This document shows, piece by piece, positions 24,928 through 32,757 of a stretch of 64,000 nucleotides of DNA. A program made the translations under genes and the position numbers. Each line of letters begins with the position of its first letter. The first letter of the stretch is position 1. Source of the DNA: Candidatus Lachnoclostridium avicola (GTDB lineage: Bacteria > Bacillota > Clostridia > Lachnospirales > Lachnospiraceae); contig DXFM01000003.1 in the NCBI GenBank assembly GCA_019114465.1, forward strand, positions 124,001 to 188,000. Direction: 5' to 3'. The notes under the pieces were generated by a model, which did not search any database, was not told the DNA's origin, and worked only from the letters and a program-made list of their open reading frames with translations.

Positions 24928-25374
24928 ATGAGCAAGATCGATGTGGTAAGAGCTGCCATGGTTGCAGCCATGAAGGCAAAAGAGAAAGAGAGAAAAGACG
25001 CCCTGTCCATGCTGCTCTCCGCCCTGAAGAATGCGGAGATCGACAAGAGGGAACCGCTGACGGAGGACGAGGAAAACGCAGTGGTGAAGAAAGAGATCAA
25101 GCAGCTGAAGGAGACCTGGGAGTCTGCCCCCGCGGACCGGGAAGATATTAAAAACGAGGCTCAGTTCCGCATGGCCGTGTACCAGGAGTTTGCTCCGGAG
25201 GATATGAACGAGGACCAGATCCGGGAAGTGATCACCCAGGTGCTGGCAGAGCTGGGAATTGAGACTCCCACGGCGAAGGACAAGGGAAAGATCATGAAGG
25301 AGCTGATGCCCCGGGTAAAGGGAAAGGCCGACGGCAAGGAAGTAAACCGGGTTCTGGGATCTATGTTCCAGTAA
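24928..25374 (+). CDS. GatB/YqeY domain protein
   Basis: A 148-residue helical protein homologous to the tRNA-binding tail of the GatB subunit of amidotransferase (YqeY family). Characteristic are KDALSMLLSALKNAEIDKRE, VVKKEIKQLKE and the C-terminal MKELMPRVKGKADGKEVNRVL. The ATG at 24928 follows GGAAGGT; the open frame continues upstream but shows no family similarity. Free-standing YqeY proteins have no proven reaction. It lies 79 nt behind prfC and may be co-transcribed. Confidence 0.9.
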   Translation: MSKIDVVRAAMVAAMKAKEKERKDALSMLLSALKNAEIDKREPLTEDEENAVVKKEIKQLKETWESAPADREDIKNEAQFRMAVYQEFAPEDMNEDQIREVITQVLAELGIETPTAKDKGKIMKELMPRVKGKADGKEVNRVLGSMFQ

Positions 25375-25429
25375 ACGGCAGGCGGAGACGGCCCGGCCGG
25401 CAGTATTGAGAGAAAACGGAGGAAGAGCG

Positions 25430-26857
25430 ATGGAATACCGCGATAAGATCGAACAGTATATAGACAGCCACAGACAGGAGATGCTGAATGATATCGTCAC
25501 TCTGTGCAGGATCAACAGTGAAAAGATGCCCTACAAGGAGGGGATGCCCTATGGGGAGGGAGTCTGCGCAGCTCTGGGCCAGGCCCTGACCATGGCGGAG
25601 AACTATGGATTTGCCGTGCGCAACTATGACAATTACGTGGGAACGGCAGATTTAAATGACAAGGAGGCCGGTCTTGACATTCTGGCCCACCTGGATGTGG
25701 TTCCGGCCGGGGAGGGCTGGGAGATCACAAAGCCTTTTGAGCCCCTGGAGAAGGATGGAAAGCTCTACGGCCGGGGAACCGCCGACGACAAGGGACCGGC
25801 GGTGGCGGCCCTCTACGCCATGCGGGCGGTAAAGGAGCTGGGGATCCCTCTGAGCAGAAATGTGCGGCTGATTCTGGGCACCGACGAGGAGTGCGGCAGC
25901 TCCGATATTCCCCACTACTATGCGGTGGAGAAGGAGGCTCCCATGACCTTCTCTCCGGATGCCAACTTCCCGGTGATCAACACGGAGAAGGGAATGTTCC
26001 GGGGACATTTCACAGGAGAATGGGAGAAGAGCAGCGCTCTGCCGCGGCTCTGCTCCATCCATGCCGGCGTGAAGATCAACGTGCTGCCGGGCAAGGGAGA
26101 AGCCGTGTTCCAGGGCGTGACCACAGAAGCCATGGAGCAGGCAGTGAAGGAGACGGAAGCGGCCATCGGCGTCCATTTTGAGGTGGAGTACAGCGATTAT
26201 ACCCCGGAGAAGGGGGATCAGATGGCGAAGGTGACGGCCGTGGGAGAGGGAGCCCATGCGGCTCATCCCGAAGGGGGAAACAACGCCCTGACTGCCCTGA
26301 TCTATCTGGCAAACCGTCTGCCTCTGGCACCCTGCGGCCAGACGGAGGCATTGAAGAAGCTGGAGGAGTGCTTCCCCCACGGAGATTTCCGGGGAAAGGC
26401 CCTGGGCATTGCCATGGAAGATGAGGTTTCCGGTCCTCTGACTTTGACTTTCAGCATGCTGGAAGTGACGGAGACCGGGCTGGAGGGCTGGTTTGACAGC
26501 CGCTGCCCCATCTGTGCCAATGAGGAGAATGTGTTAAAGCCCACAAAGGCCCTGATGGAGAGCCGGGGATTTCAGTTCCTCACCGACTCTATGACTCCTC
26601 CCCACCATGTGCCGGGGGATTCCCACTTTGTCCAGACCCTCTTAAAGGTTTACGAGGAGTATACGGGACAGAAGGGAGAGTGCCAGTCCACGGGAGGCGG
26701 CACCTACGTCCATGATCTGGAGAACGGCGTTGCCTTTGGAGCGGCTATGCCGGAGACGGACAACCGGATGCACGGGGCGGATGAGTTTGCGGTGATTGAC
26801 GAGCTGCTCACCAGCGCAAAGATCTTTGCCCAGGCCATTGCGGAGCTGTGCCGTTAG
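25430..26857 (+). CDS. M20 family dipeptidase (PepV-like)
   Basis: A 475-residue zinc metallopeptidase of the M20A/PepV-Sapep group, cleaving dipeptides in the cytoplasm. Metal and catalytic motifs: ILAHLDVVPAG (H-x-D), GRGTADDKGP (bridging Asp), LGTDEECGSSD (catalytic Glu pair), SPDANFPVINTEKG (Asp), and C-terminal HGADEF (His). GGAGGAAGAGCG precedes the ATG at 25430. It is the last gene before the methionine-transport leader region and may supply amino acids from peptides. Confidence 0.92.
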   Translation: MEYRDKIEQYIDSHRQEMLNDIVTLCRINSEKMPYKEGMPYGEGVCAALGQALTMAENYGFAVRNYDNYVGTADLNDKEAGLDILAHLDVVPAGEGWEITKPFEPLEKDGKLYGRGTADDKGPAVAALYAMRAVKELGIPLSRNVRLILGTDEECGSSDIPHYYAVEKEAPMTFSPDANFPVINTEKGMFRGHFTGEWEKSSALPRLCSIHAGVKINVLPGKGEAVFQGVTTEAMEQAVKETEAAIGVHFEVEYSDYTPEKGDQMAKVTAVGEGAHAAHPEGGNNALTALIYLANRLPLAPCGQTEALKKLEECFPHGDFRGKALGIAMEDEVSGPLTLTFSMLEVTETGLEGWFDSRCPICANEENVLKPTKALMESRGFQFLTDSMTPPHHVPGDSHFVQTLLKVYEEYTGQKGECQSTGGGTYVHDLENGVAFGAAMPETDNRMHGADEFAVIDELLTSAKIFAQAIAELCR

Positions 26858-26910
26858 GCAAAAAAAGCGGGGGCAGAGCCCTTTCATGCAGCAAAAATGC
26901 AAATTAATAC

Positions 26911-26939
26911 TTGACAGTCCGGCGTTTTTGCAATAGAAT
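26911..26939 (+). promoter_or_regulatory. strong promoter of the Met/Cys leader peptide and metNIQ
   Basis: TTGACA (26911-26916), a 17-bp spacer and TAGAAT (26934-26939). Start expected near 26946, 47 nt before the leader peptide start codon. Confidence 0.85.
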
Positions 26940-26992
26940 ACACCATAACAAAGGCATCCGGGAAACTGGAGCCAGGTTCAGGAGGACACGAG

Positions 26993-27124
26993 ATGTTTGC
27001 AGCGAAAGCTATGAACAACAGCATGATGATGGCGATGTGCGGCATGATGATGGTCATGTGCCGTATGTTTGAGTGCGCCAAAATTGAATGCAGTTGTGAG
27101 AATGGTTTTTGTGAGCAGCCATAA
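26993..27124 (+). CDS. 43-residue Met/Cys-rich leader peptide (candidate attenuator peptide)
   Basis: ATG at 26993 is preceded by AGGAGG with a 7-nt gap, and the frame ends in TAA at 27122-27124. It encodes 11 Met (residues 1, 7, 11-13, 15, 18-20, 22, 25) and 6 Cys (16, 23, 28, 33, 35, 40), so 17 of 43 codons specify sulfur amino acids. It has its own consensus promoter and is followed 32 nt later by an intrinsic terminator. The next gene is metN of a methionine transporter. This is the layout of leader peptides such as those of trp and his operons: slow translation at Met/Cys codons would favour an antiterminator. An alternative reading is a small metal-binding peptide (Met and Cys bind copper), but the placement favours regulation. 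Confidence 0.72.
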   Translation: MFAAKAMNNSMMMAMCGMMMVMCRMFECAKIECSCENGFCEQP

Positions 27125-27156
27125 GTGGAATACTGAGAGATTTCAAAAAAGGTAAG

Positions 27157-27197
27157 AAAAAGGCAGGCCCATGGAAGAACCGTGGACCTGCCTTTTT
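27157..27197 (+). terminator. attenuator terminator in front of metN
   Basis: An 11-bp stem (A27157-G27167 with C27187-T27197) continues past one mismatch into five more pairs with a 7-nt loop, ending in T5. It lies between the leader peptide and the metN ribosome site (starting about 27206). A possible competing pairing is CATG-TGCC (27055-27062, at the last Met/Cys codons) with GGCA...CATG (27162-27173) across a 4-nt bulge. Confidence 0.85.
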
Positions 27198-27216
27198 ATG
27201 CGGTAAGGAGAGAAAA

Positions 27217-28233
27217 ATGGAACAGAAAGAGCCCATCATACGATTAGAGCATCTGGTCAAGGAATTTAAGACGTCATCGGGAACGGTGAAAGCTCTGGAG
27301 GATATCAGCCTGGATATTTATGCAGGAGAGATTTTTGGGATCATCGGACTGTCCGGAGCGGGAAAGAGTACTCTGGTCCGGTGCATCAACTATCTGGAGG
27401 TTCCCACCTCCGGGGAAGTGATTTTTGAGGGGGTTCCCATGGGGAGCCTGGACCGGAAGGGGATCAATCAGGCCCGCCGGTCCATGGGAATGATTTTCCA
27501 GCAGTTCAATCTGCTGGCCCAGAGAAATATTTTAAAGAATGTCTGCTTCCCCATGGAGCTGCAGAAGACGCCGAAGGATCAGGCGGAAAAACGGGCCAGA
27601 GAGCTTCTGGAGATGGTGGGGCTTGCAGACAGGGAGAAGGCCTATCCGGCCCAGCTCTCCGGCGGTCAGAAACAGAGGGTGGCCATCGCCAGAGCCCTGG
27701 CCACCAACCCGAAGGTGCTTCTCTGTGACGAGGCGACCAGCGCCCTGGATCCCAACACCACCAAATCCATTCTCCAGCTGTTAAAGGAGATCAACCGGAA
27801 GCTGGGGGTGACGGTGATTGTGATCACCCACGAGATGGGCGTGATCGAGGCCATCTGCGACCGGGTGGCCATCATTGACAAGAGCCACATCGCCGAGGTG
27901 GGAGAGGTTTCCCAGATTTTCTCCGGGCCGAAATCGGCCATCGGCCGCCAGCTGATCATGGGAGATACGGTGCACGCCGACTTCGGTGATTCCAAGCTGG
28001 TGCGGATCACCTTTGACGGCCGGGCGTCCAATGAGCCTGTGCTGGCCAATCTGATTCTGGCCTGCAAGGTGCCGGTGAACATTATGTACGCGGCAACCAA
28101 GGACGTAAACGGCACGGCCCTGGGGCAGATGATTATCCAGCTTCCCAAAGACGAGGGAGAATCCAACCGGGTGATGAATTATCTGGCCACCGCCGGAATT
28201 CCACATGAGGAGGTAACGAGAGATGATTTTTAA
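27217..28233 (+). CDS. metN: methionine ABC transporter ATPase
   Basis: A 338-residue ABC ATPase with the C-terminal NIL (ACT-like) domain that in MetN proteins binds intracellular methionine and inhibits transport. Motifs: Walker A GLSGAGKST, Q-loop MIFQQFNLL, signature LSGGQKQR, Walker B LLCDEATSALD, H-loop ITHEMG. The NIL domain covers about residues 260-338 (VRITFDGRASNEPVLANLI). AAGGAGAG precedes the ATG at 27217. The first gene of metNIQ, preceded by the Met/Cys leader peptide and terminator. Regulation is thus likely twofold: attenuation of transcription and trans-inhibition of the transporter. Confidence 0.95.
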   Translation: MEQKEPIIRLEHLVKEFKTSSGTVKALEDISLDIYAGEIFGIIGLSGAGKSTLVRCINYLEVPTSGEVIFEGVPMGSLDRKGINQARRSMGMIFQQFNLLAQRNILKNVCFPMELQKTPKDQAEKRARELLEMVGLADREKAYPAQLSGGQKQRVAIARALATNPKVLLCDEATSALDPNTTKSILQLLKEINRKLGVTVIVITHEMGVIEAICDRVAIIDKSHIAEVGEVSQIFSGPKSAIGRQLIMGDTVHADFGDSKLVRITFDGRASNEPVLANLILACKVPVNIMYAATKDVNGTALGQMIIQLPKDEGESNRVMNYLATAGIPHEEVTRDDF

Positions 28234-28888
28234 CGCGGCTACAATTGAGATGTTGCAGGAGGGAATCTGGGAGACCCTTTACATGGTGGTGCTTTCCTCC
28301 GCCATCTCCTACTTAATCGGAATTCCCCTGGGAATTATCCTGGTGGTGACGGACAAGGACGGCATCCGGCCCATTCCCATTCTCCAGAGCATTCTGGGGG
28401 TGGCCATCAACCTGCTCCGGGCGATTCCCTTCATTATTCTGCTGATCATGGTCCTTCCCCTGACCCAGCTTCTGGTGGGGACCGTGGTAGGTTCCAAGGC
28501 CATTGTGCCGCCGCTGGTGATTGCGGCAGCTCCCTATATCGCCAGAATGGTGGAATCCTCCTTTAAGGAGGTGGACGCCGGCGTGATCGAGGCGGCAAAA
28601 TCCATGGGAGCCAGCACATTCCAGATTGTGTGGAAAGTGCTGCTGCCGGAGGCTAAGCCCTCCCTGCTGGTGGGGGCGGCAATCTCCATCACTACTATCC
28701 TGGGATATTCCGCCATGGCCGGTTTTGTGGGTGGCGGCGGCCTGGGAGCCATCGCCATCAACCACGGCTACTACCGCTATGAGGTGGGACTGATGCTGGT
28801 GACGGCAGCCATCCTGGTGATCATTGTCCAGATCATCCAGGAAGTGATGATGCGGCTTTCCAAAGCCACGGACAGACGAATCCGGTAA
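28223..28888 (+). CDS. metI: methionine ABC transporter permease
   Basis: A 221-residue permease with five to six membrane helices. The ATPase-contacting loop VDAGVIEAAKSMGASTFQIVWKVLLPEAKPSLLVG is typical of MetI. The C-terminus has GYSAMAGFVGGGGLGAIAINHGYYRYE, also diagnostic. Its start overlaps metN by 11 nt, so the two are translationally coupled. Confidence 0.95.
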   Translation: MIFNAATIEMLQEGIWETLYMVVLSSAISYLIGIPLGIILVVTDKDGIRPIPILQSILGVAINLLRAIPFIILLIMVLPLTQLLVGTVVGSKAIVPPLVIAAAPYIARMVESSFKEVDAGVIEAAKSMGASTFQIVWKVLLPEAKPSLLVGAAISITTILGYSAMAGFVGGGGLGAIAINHGYYRYEVGLMLVTAAILVIIVQIIQEVMMRLSKATDRRIR

Positions 28889-28956
28889 TTCTGCGCAAGC
28901 GATTACAATAAAAATCAGCCGGCAACCGGCAAATAAAAACGAGGAGGCAAACAATT

Positions 28957-29868
28957 ATGAGAAAGAATGTTGCGATTCTGGCTGCTGCCCTTCTGGCAGC
29001 GTCAGCCCTGACCGCCTGCGGCGGACAGACGACGGAGACCACAGCTGCGGATACTTCCGCGGCGGAGACCACGGCGGCAGAGGGAGAGGAGACCGCGGCT
29101 GCTGAGGAGAAAAGCAGCGAGGCGGCTGCCACGGGAGAGCTGGAGACCGTAACCGTGGGCGCCAGCCCGGCTCCCCACGCGGAGATCCTGGAAGCGGCAA
29201 AGGACGCCATGGCAGCCAAAGGCTATGACCTGGAGATTGTGGAATATGTGGACTATGTACAGCCCAATCTGGCCTTGGAAAGCGGCGATCTGGACGCCAA
29301 CTACTTCCAGCACATCACCTACCTGGAGGACTTTAACGCGGAGAGAGGAACCCATCTGGTCAGCGCCGGAAGCATCCACTACGAGCCCTTCGGCATCTAT
29401 GCGGGAAAGACCGCTTCCTTAGAGGAGCTGGCGGACGGAGCCCAGGTGGCAGTTCCCAACGACGCAACCAACGAGGCGAGAGCCCTTCTGCTTCTGGAAG
29501 CCCAGGGACTGATCAAACTTCAGGACGGCGCCGGCCTGGCAGCTACGAAGAATGACATTGTGGAGAATCCGAAGAACCTGGACATCGTGGAGATTGAGGC
29601 TGCCCAGATTCCCCGGTCCTTAAGCAGCGTGGACGTGGCGGTTATCAACGGAAACTACGCCATTGACGCCGGCTTAAGCGTGGCGGACGCCCTGGCGGTG
29701 GAGGCCTCCGATTCTGAGGCTGCGGAGAAGTACGCCAACGTGGTGGCCGTTCAGGAAGGTCATGAGAACGATCCGGCCATCCAGGCACTGGTGGAAGTGT
29801 TAAAGAGCGACGAGATCAAGGATTTCATCGAGACCACCTACGCCGGAGCAGTAGTTCCTCTGGACTGA
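28957..29868 (+). CDS. metQ: methionine-binding lipoprotein
   Basis: A 303-residue NlpA/MetQ-family lipoprotein. Lipobox LTAC with Cys21, then an unusually long Thr/Glu/Ala-rich linker (to about residue 63) before the binding domain. Domain motifs: VTVGASPAPHAEILEAA, VEYVDYVQPNLALESGDLDANYFQH, AVPNDATNEARALLLL, AVINGNYAIDAGL. These match D/L-methionine binders. AACGAGGAGG precedes the ATG. It completes the metNIQ operon. Confidence 0.94.
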   Translation: MRKNVAILAAALLAASALTACGGQTTETTAADTSAAETTAAEGEETAAAEEKSSEAAATGELETVTVGASPAPHAEILEAAKDAMAAKGYDLEIVEYVDYVQPNLALESGDLDANYFQHITYLEDFNAERGTHLVSAGSIHYEPFGIYAGKTASLEELADGAQVAVPNDATNEARALLLLEAQGLIKLQDGAGLAATKNDIVENPKNLDIVEIEAAQIPRSLSSVDVAVINGNYAIDAGLSVADALAVEASDSEAAEKYANVVAVQEGHENDPAIQALVEVLKSDEIKDFIETTYAGAVVPLD

Positions 29869-29885
29869 TCACGGGAAAAATGAGG

Positions 29886-29962
29886 GGCGCGGTCTGAAGA
29901 CCGCGCCTTAAAAAACATTTGGCATCGGGCCGGCAAAAAATCCTGCAAAGCAGGATTTTTTT
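29886..29962 (+). terminator. tandem terminator hairpins after metQ
   Basis: First, a 9-bp GC-rich hairpin, GGCGCGGTC/GACCGCGCC (29886-29907), with a weak T tail. Then a classic one, AAAAAATCCTGC/GCAGGATTTTTT (29935-29962). Together they close the metNIQ transcript. Confidence 0.85.
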
Positions 29963-29975
29963 GTCGTATTGTCAC

Positions 29976-30004
29976 TTGAAAGCGCGGGCAAATCGTGGTA
30001 TAGT
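29976..30004 (+). promoter_or_regulatory. promoter of the DUF4190-DUF975 pair
   Basis: TTGAAA (29976-29981), 17-bp spacer, TATAGT (29999-30004). Confidence 0.75.
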
Positions 30005-30035
30005 GGGGGAAATTTTCCAGTAAGGAGTGATACAA

Positions 30036-30449
30036 ATGAGTTTCGATCAGGGATATGAATGGGAAAAGGAACCAGATCAGGAGCAGACCGGGACGGAGCC
30101 GGGCAGCACCGGACCGGAACCGGATGTTTCGGCTTATCCCGTTCCTGTAGAGAACGGCCCGGAAGACGGGACTCCGGGGGGATATCCGCCGGGGGAGAAC
30201 TCCATGGCGAAGGCATCTGTGATATGCGGGGGGATTTCCTTTTTGGGAATCTTCTGCTGCGGCATCGGCGGCATTGTGCTGGGATGTCTGGCAGTTTTGT
30301 TCGGCCTGCTGTCCAGAACCGGCGAGAAGTTTGAGTCCAAGGCTGTGGCCGGCATGGCCATGGGAGCGGCAGCGGCTGCCATATCGGTGGGAGTGCTGGC
30401 GGTTCTGGCAGTCATAGGAGCCACGGATCTGTTTATGGGAGGATATTAA
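30036..30449 (+). CDS. DUF4190-like two-helix membrane protein
   Basis: A 137-residue protein. The first 60 residues are acidic, Gly/Pro-rich and probably disordered. Two hydrophobic segments follow (SVICGGISFLGIFCCGIGGI and the alanine-rich AAAAAISVGVLAVLAVIGA) joined by a charged loop, as in DUF4190 proteins. The ATG at 30036 is chosen with AAGGAG 8 nt upstream. It is adjacent (1 nt) to the DUF975 gene. No function is known; the pairing suggests a membrane-associated complex. Confidence 0.7.
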   Translation: MSFDQGYEWEKEPDQEQTGTEPGSTGPEPDVSAYPVPVENGPEDGTPGGYPPGENSMAKASVICGGISFLGIFCCGIGGIVLGCLAVLFGLLSRTGEKFESKAVAGMAMGAAAAAISVGVLAVLAVIGATDLFMGGY

Positions 30450-30450
30450 A

Positions 30451-31233
30451 ATGGAGAGAAAATTAAAGTCATCCGAGCTGAAGCTGATGGCAAGGCGGGT
30501 CCTTGCGGGGAAATACGGTATTTCTGTGGGAATGCAGGTGGTTGTGGGACTTCTCACTCTCTTAGGCGGAATCGTGACCTGTGTGCCCCTGTTCATGGTG
30601 ATCATCGGGGCAGAGCTGCGGACAGGGGCGGAGGCCATGGTCTTCGGCGGTCTGGCGGCATTTTTTGTTCTTCTTGCCCTGCTGTGCGCCCTCAGCGTGG
30701 TCTTAACTGCGGGGGTACTCCGGTTTTTCTACCATATCTGTACCGGGCAGGCCTTCGGCATGGGGGATCTGCTGTACGGGTTTAAGAATAAATGGTGGAG
30801 ATTCGTGGGACTGGGATTTCTGCTCACGGTGATCGGCCTGATTATCGGTGTTCCCCAGAGCATTGTGCAGGCGGCCCGCACCGCCAATCCGTGGGCCACA
30901 TGGCTGTACGGGCTGGAGCTTTTTCTCACCCTGTTCACATTTGTGGTGTCCGTTGTGATCTCCCTGTTTTTCGGCCAGGCGGTCTATATTCTGGTGGAGG
31001 ACCGGGATAAAAAGGTGTTTTCGTCCCTGGCGGAGAGCGTCCGTCTCATGAGGGGAAATAAGGGAAGATATTTCTACCTCTCCCTCTCTTTTATCGGAAT
31101 CTATCTTCTCAGCTTCTGCACCCTCGGGCTGGGATATCTCTGGGCCATGCCCTATATGTACTGCACGTACATTTATTTCTATCTGGACATCAAAAAACGA
31201 TACCAGGCGGATACCGGCGCTGTCTGCCGGTAG
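30451..31233 (+). CDS. DUF975 family integral membrane protein
   Basis: A 260-residue protein with about five to six membrane helices. The N-terminus SSELKLMARRVLAGKYGISVG and the GDLLYGFKNKWWRFVGL and SLAESVRLMRGNKGRYFYL segments are characteristic of DUF975 proteins, common in Clostridia and Lactobacillales. No catalytic residues are recognised. Co-transcribed with the DUF4190-like gene and closed by the terminator at 31241. Confidence 0.8.
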   Translation: MERKLKSSELKLMARRVLAGKYGISVGMQVVVGLLTLLGGIVTCVPLFMVIIGAELRTGAEAMVFGGLAAFFVLLALLCALSVVLTAGVLRFFYHICTGQAFGMGDLLYGFKNKWWRFVGLGFLLTVIGLIIGVPQSIVQAARTANPWATWLYGLELFLTLFTFVVSVVISLFFGQAVYILVEDRDKKVFSSLAESVRLMRGNKGRYFYLSLSFIGIYLLSFCTLGLGYLWAMPYMYCTYIYFYLDIKKRYQADTGAVCR

Positions 31234-31240
31234 AAAAAGG

Positions 31241-31280
31241 TCCCGGCGGCTGGGAAACTTCCCGGCCGCCGGGATTTTTT
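31241..31280 (+). terminator. strong intrinsic terminator
   Basis: TCCCGGCGGC... (31241-31250) pairs with GCCGCCGGGA (31265-31274) around a small inner stem, followed by T6 (31275-31280). Confidence 0.9.
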
Positions 31281-31343
31281 CGCGAGTGCGCCCGGCAGGC
31301 GGCCGCCATGCCTGCATGGGCGGACATTTGCCGGGCAGCGGAC
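31281..31343 (+). repeat. GC-rich hairpin dispersed repeat, copy 2
   Basis: CGCGA directly after the terminator T-run, then arms GCCCGGCA (31290-31297) and TGCCGGGC (31329-31336), with GGCCGCCATGCCTGCA and GGGCGGACAT inside and a CGGACAG tail. It shares these blocks, in order, with 16522-16607 but has a shorter centre. Confidence 0.7.
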
Positions 31344-31406
31344 AGGCACCGGCTTCAGCCCGGCCCCATATGATAAATACAAGAGGCCGGAGAAGGAGGG
31401 AGTCGG

Positions 31407-31667
31407 TTGCGCATCTGTGAGCTGAAGCGGAAGGAAGTGATCAATATCAACGACTGCAAACGGCTGGGGTTTGTGGGGGACGTGGATTTTGACATTCATA
31501 CCGGCTGTGTCCTGGCCATCATTGTGCCCGGTCCCGGCAGCATCTGCGGGTTTCTGGGACACGAGAAGGAGTATGTGATCCCCTTCGGAAATATCTGCCA
31601 GATCGGGGAGGATATCATTCTGGTGGACGTGAAGCGGCGGGAGGTGGAGGCGGCCTGCCGGGACTGA
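31407..31667 (+). CDS. YlmC/YmxH family sporulation-associated protein
   Basis: An 86-residue PRC-barrel protein. MRICELKRKEVININDCKRL and IPFGNICQIGEDIILVDV match the YlmC/YmxH family, which is found mainly in spore-forming Firmicutes and is under sporulation control in Bacillus. The start is TTG at 31407 with GGAGGGA upstream. It is short, soluble and of unproven molecular function. It lies alone between the repeat element and the nrdR promoter. Confidence 0.88.
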   Translation: MRICELKRKEVININDCKRLGFVGDVDFDIHTGCVLAIIVPGPGSICGFLGHEKEYVIPFGNICQIGEDIILVDVKRREVEAACRD

Positions 31668-31711
31668 GGCGGCCGTTTTAAGGCAGCGGGAGCCGCCGCA
31701 GCGGAAAATAC

Positions 31712-31740
31712 TTGCGGATTTGGGCCTGCTAGGGTAAAAT
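31712..31740 (+). promoter_or_regulatory. promoter of nrdR
   Basis: TTGCGG (31712-31717), 17-bp spacer, TAAAAT (31735-31740). Confidence 0.65.
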
Positions 31741-31791
31741 AAATGCAAATACGGGACTGGAAAAAGTTCCGGATTCAGGAGGAGAAAGAAC

Positions 31792-32244
31792 GTGAAATGC
31801 CCATTTTGCAACGCTGCAGATACTAAGGTAATCGATTCCCGGCCGGCAGATGACAACAGCTCCATTCGCCGCCGCAGACAGTGCGAGAGCTGCGGGAAGC
31901 GGTTTACCACCTACGAAAAACTGGAGACCATGCCTCTCATGGTTATTAAAAAAGACAATTCCAGGGAAACCTATGACCGGGCAAAGATTGAGGCCGGCAT
32001 CATCCATTCCTGCCACAAGAGACCCATCTCCACTCAGCAGATCAATTCCATGATCGACGAGATTGAGACGGAGATCTTTAACCGGGAGGAGAAGGAGATC
32101 GAGACCTCCGCCATCGGCGAGCTGGTGATGAAGAAGCTTCAGCTTCTGGACGAGGTGGCCTACGTCCGCTTTGCCTCCGTATACCGGGAATTCAAGGACG
32201 TGAACACATTTATGGAGGAGATCAGCAAGCTGCTGAAGAAGTAG
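31792..32244 (+). CDS. nrdR: transcriptional repressor NrdR
   Basis: A 150-residue regulator of ribonucleotide reductase genes. The N-terminal zinc ribbon is MKCPFCNAADTKVIDSRP...RQCESCGKRFTTYE (two CxxC pairs), and the ATP-cone follows (MVIKKDNSRETYDRAKIEAGI). It represses nrd operons when (d)ATP is bound. GTG start at 31792 behind AGGAGGAG. It is followed closely by yqeG, a gene order seen in other Clostridia. Confidence 0.96.
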   Translation: MKCPFCNAADTKVIDSRPADDNSSIRRRRQCESCGKRFTTYEKLETMPLMVIKKDNSRETYDRAKIEAGIIHSCHKRPISTQQINSMIDEIETEIFNREEKEIETSAIGELVMKKLQLLDEVAYVRFASVYREFKDVNTFMEEISKLLKK

Positions 32245-32250
32245 TTGAAC

Positions 32251-32757
32251 ATGTTCCGAATTTTTTATCCGAAACAGCGGGCGGCCTCGGCCTATGACAT
32301 CCCCTATGAACGTCTGAGAGAGAAGGGGATCCGGGGCGTGATTTTTGACATTGACAACACCCTCGTACCCCACGACGCTCCGGCGGAAAAAAAGACGGTG
32401 GAGCTGTTTGAGCGGCTGCACCGCTTAGGCTGCGCCACCTGTCTGCTGTCCAACAATAAGGAGAAACGGGTGGCCGAGTTTGCGGGGCAGGTGGATTCCC
32501 CCTATATTTTCAAGGCGGGAAAGCCGAAGATGGGGGGATATGAGAAGGCCATGAAACTCATGGGAACGGACCGAACGTCCACCCTTTTTGTGGGGGACCA
32601 GCTTTTTACCGACGTTTTCGGCGCCAACCGGGCCGGGATAGCCAGCGTTCTGGTGAACCCCATCAATCCCAGGGAGGAGATCCAGATTGTGCTGAAACGG
32701 TATCCGGAGCGGCTGGTGCTCTGGTTTTATGAGAGAGACAGGAGGAAGAGACGGTGA
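32251..32757 (+). CDS. YqeG family HAD-type phosphatase
   Basis: A 168-residue HAD-superfamily protein (subfamily IIIA). The nucleophile motif is VIFDIDNTLVPHD, motif II is CLLSNN, the Lys is in KAGKPKMGGY, and motif IV is VGDQLFTDVFGANRAG. YqeG proteins are relatives of mitochondrial phosphatidylglycerophosphate phosphatase. ATG at 32251 is preferred to an in-frame TTG 6 nt upstream because the family begins at MF; there is no strong ribosome site, so translation is probably coupled to nrdR (stop 32244). The 3' end overlaps aroE-aroK by 4 nt. Confidence 0.88.
   Translation: MFRIFYPKQRAASAYDIPYERLREKGIRGVIFDIDNTLVPHDAPAEKKTVELFERLHRLGCATCLLSNNKEKRVAEFAGQVDSPYIFKAGKPKMGGYEKAMKLMGTDRTSTLFVGDQLFTDVFGANRAGIASVLVNPINPREEIQIVLKRYPERLVLWFYERDRRKRR

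Noticed and set aside
26858-27216. SAM (S-box) riboswitch or T-box ahead of metNIQ
   Set aside because: None of the conserved S-box or T-box blocks could be recognised by eye; the leader instead encodes the Met/Cys-rich peptide. A covariance search would be needed to be certain.
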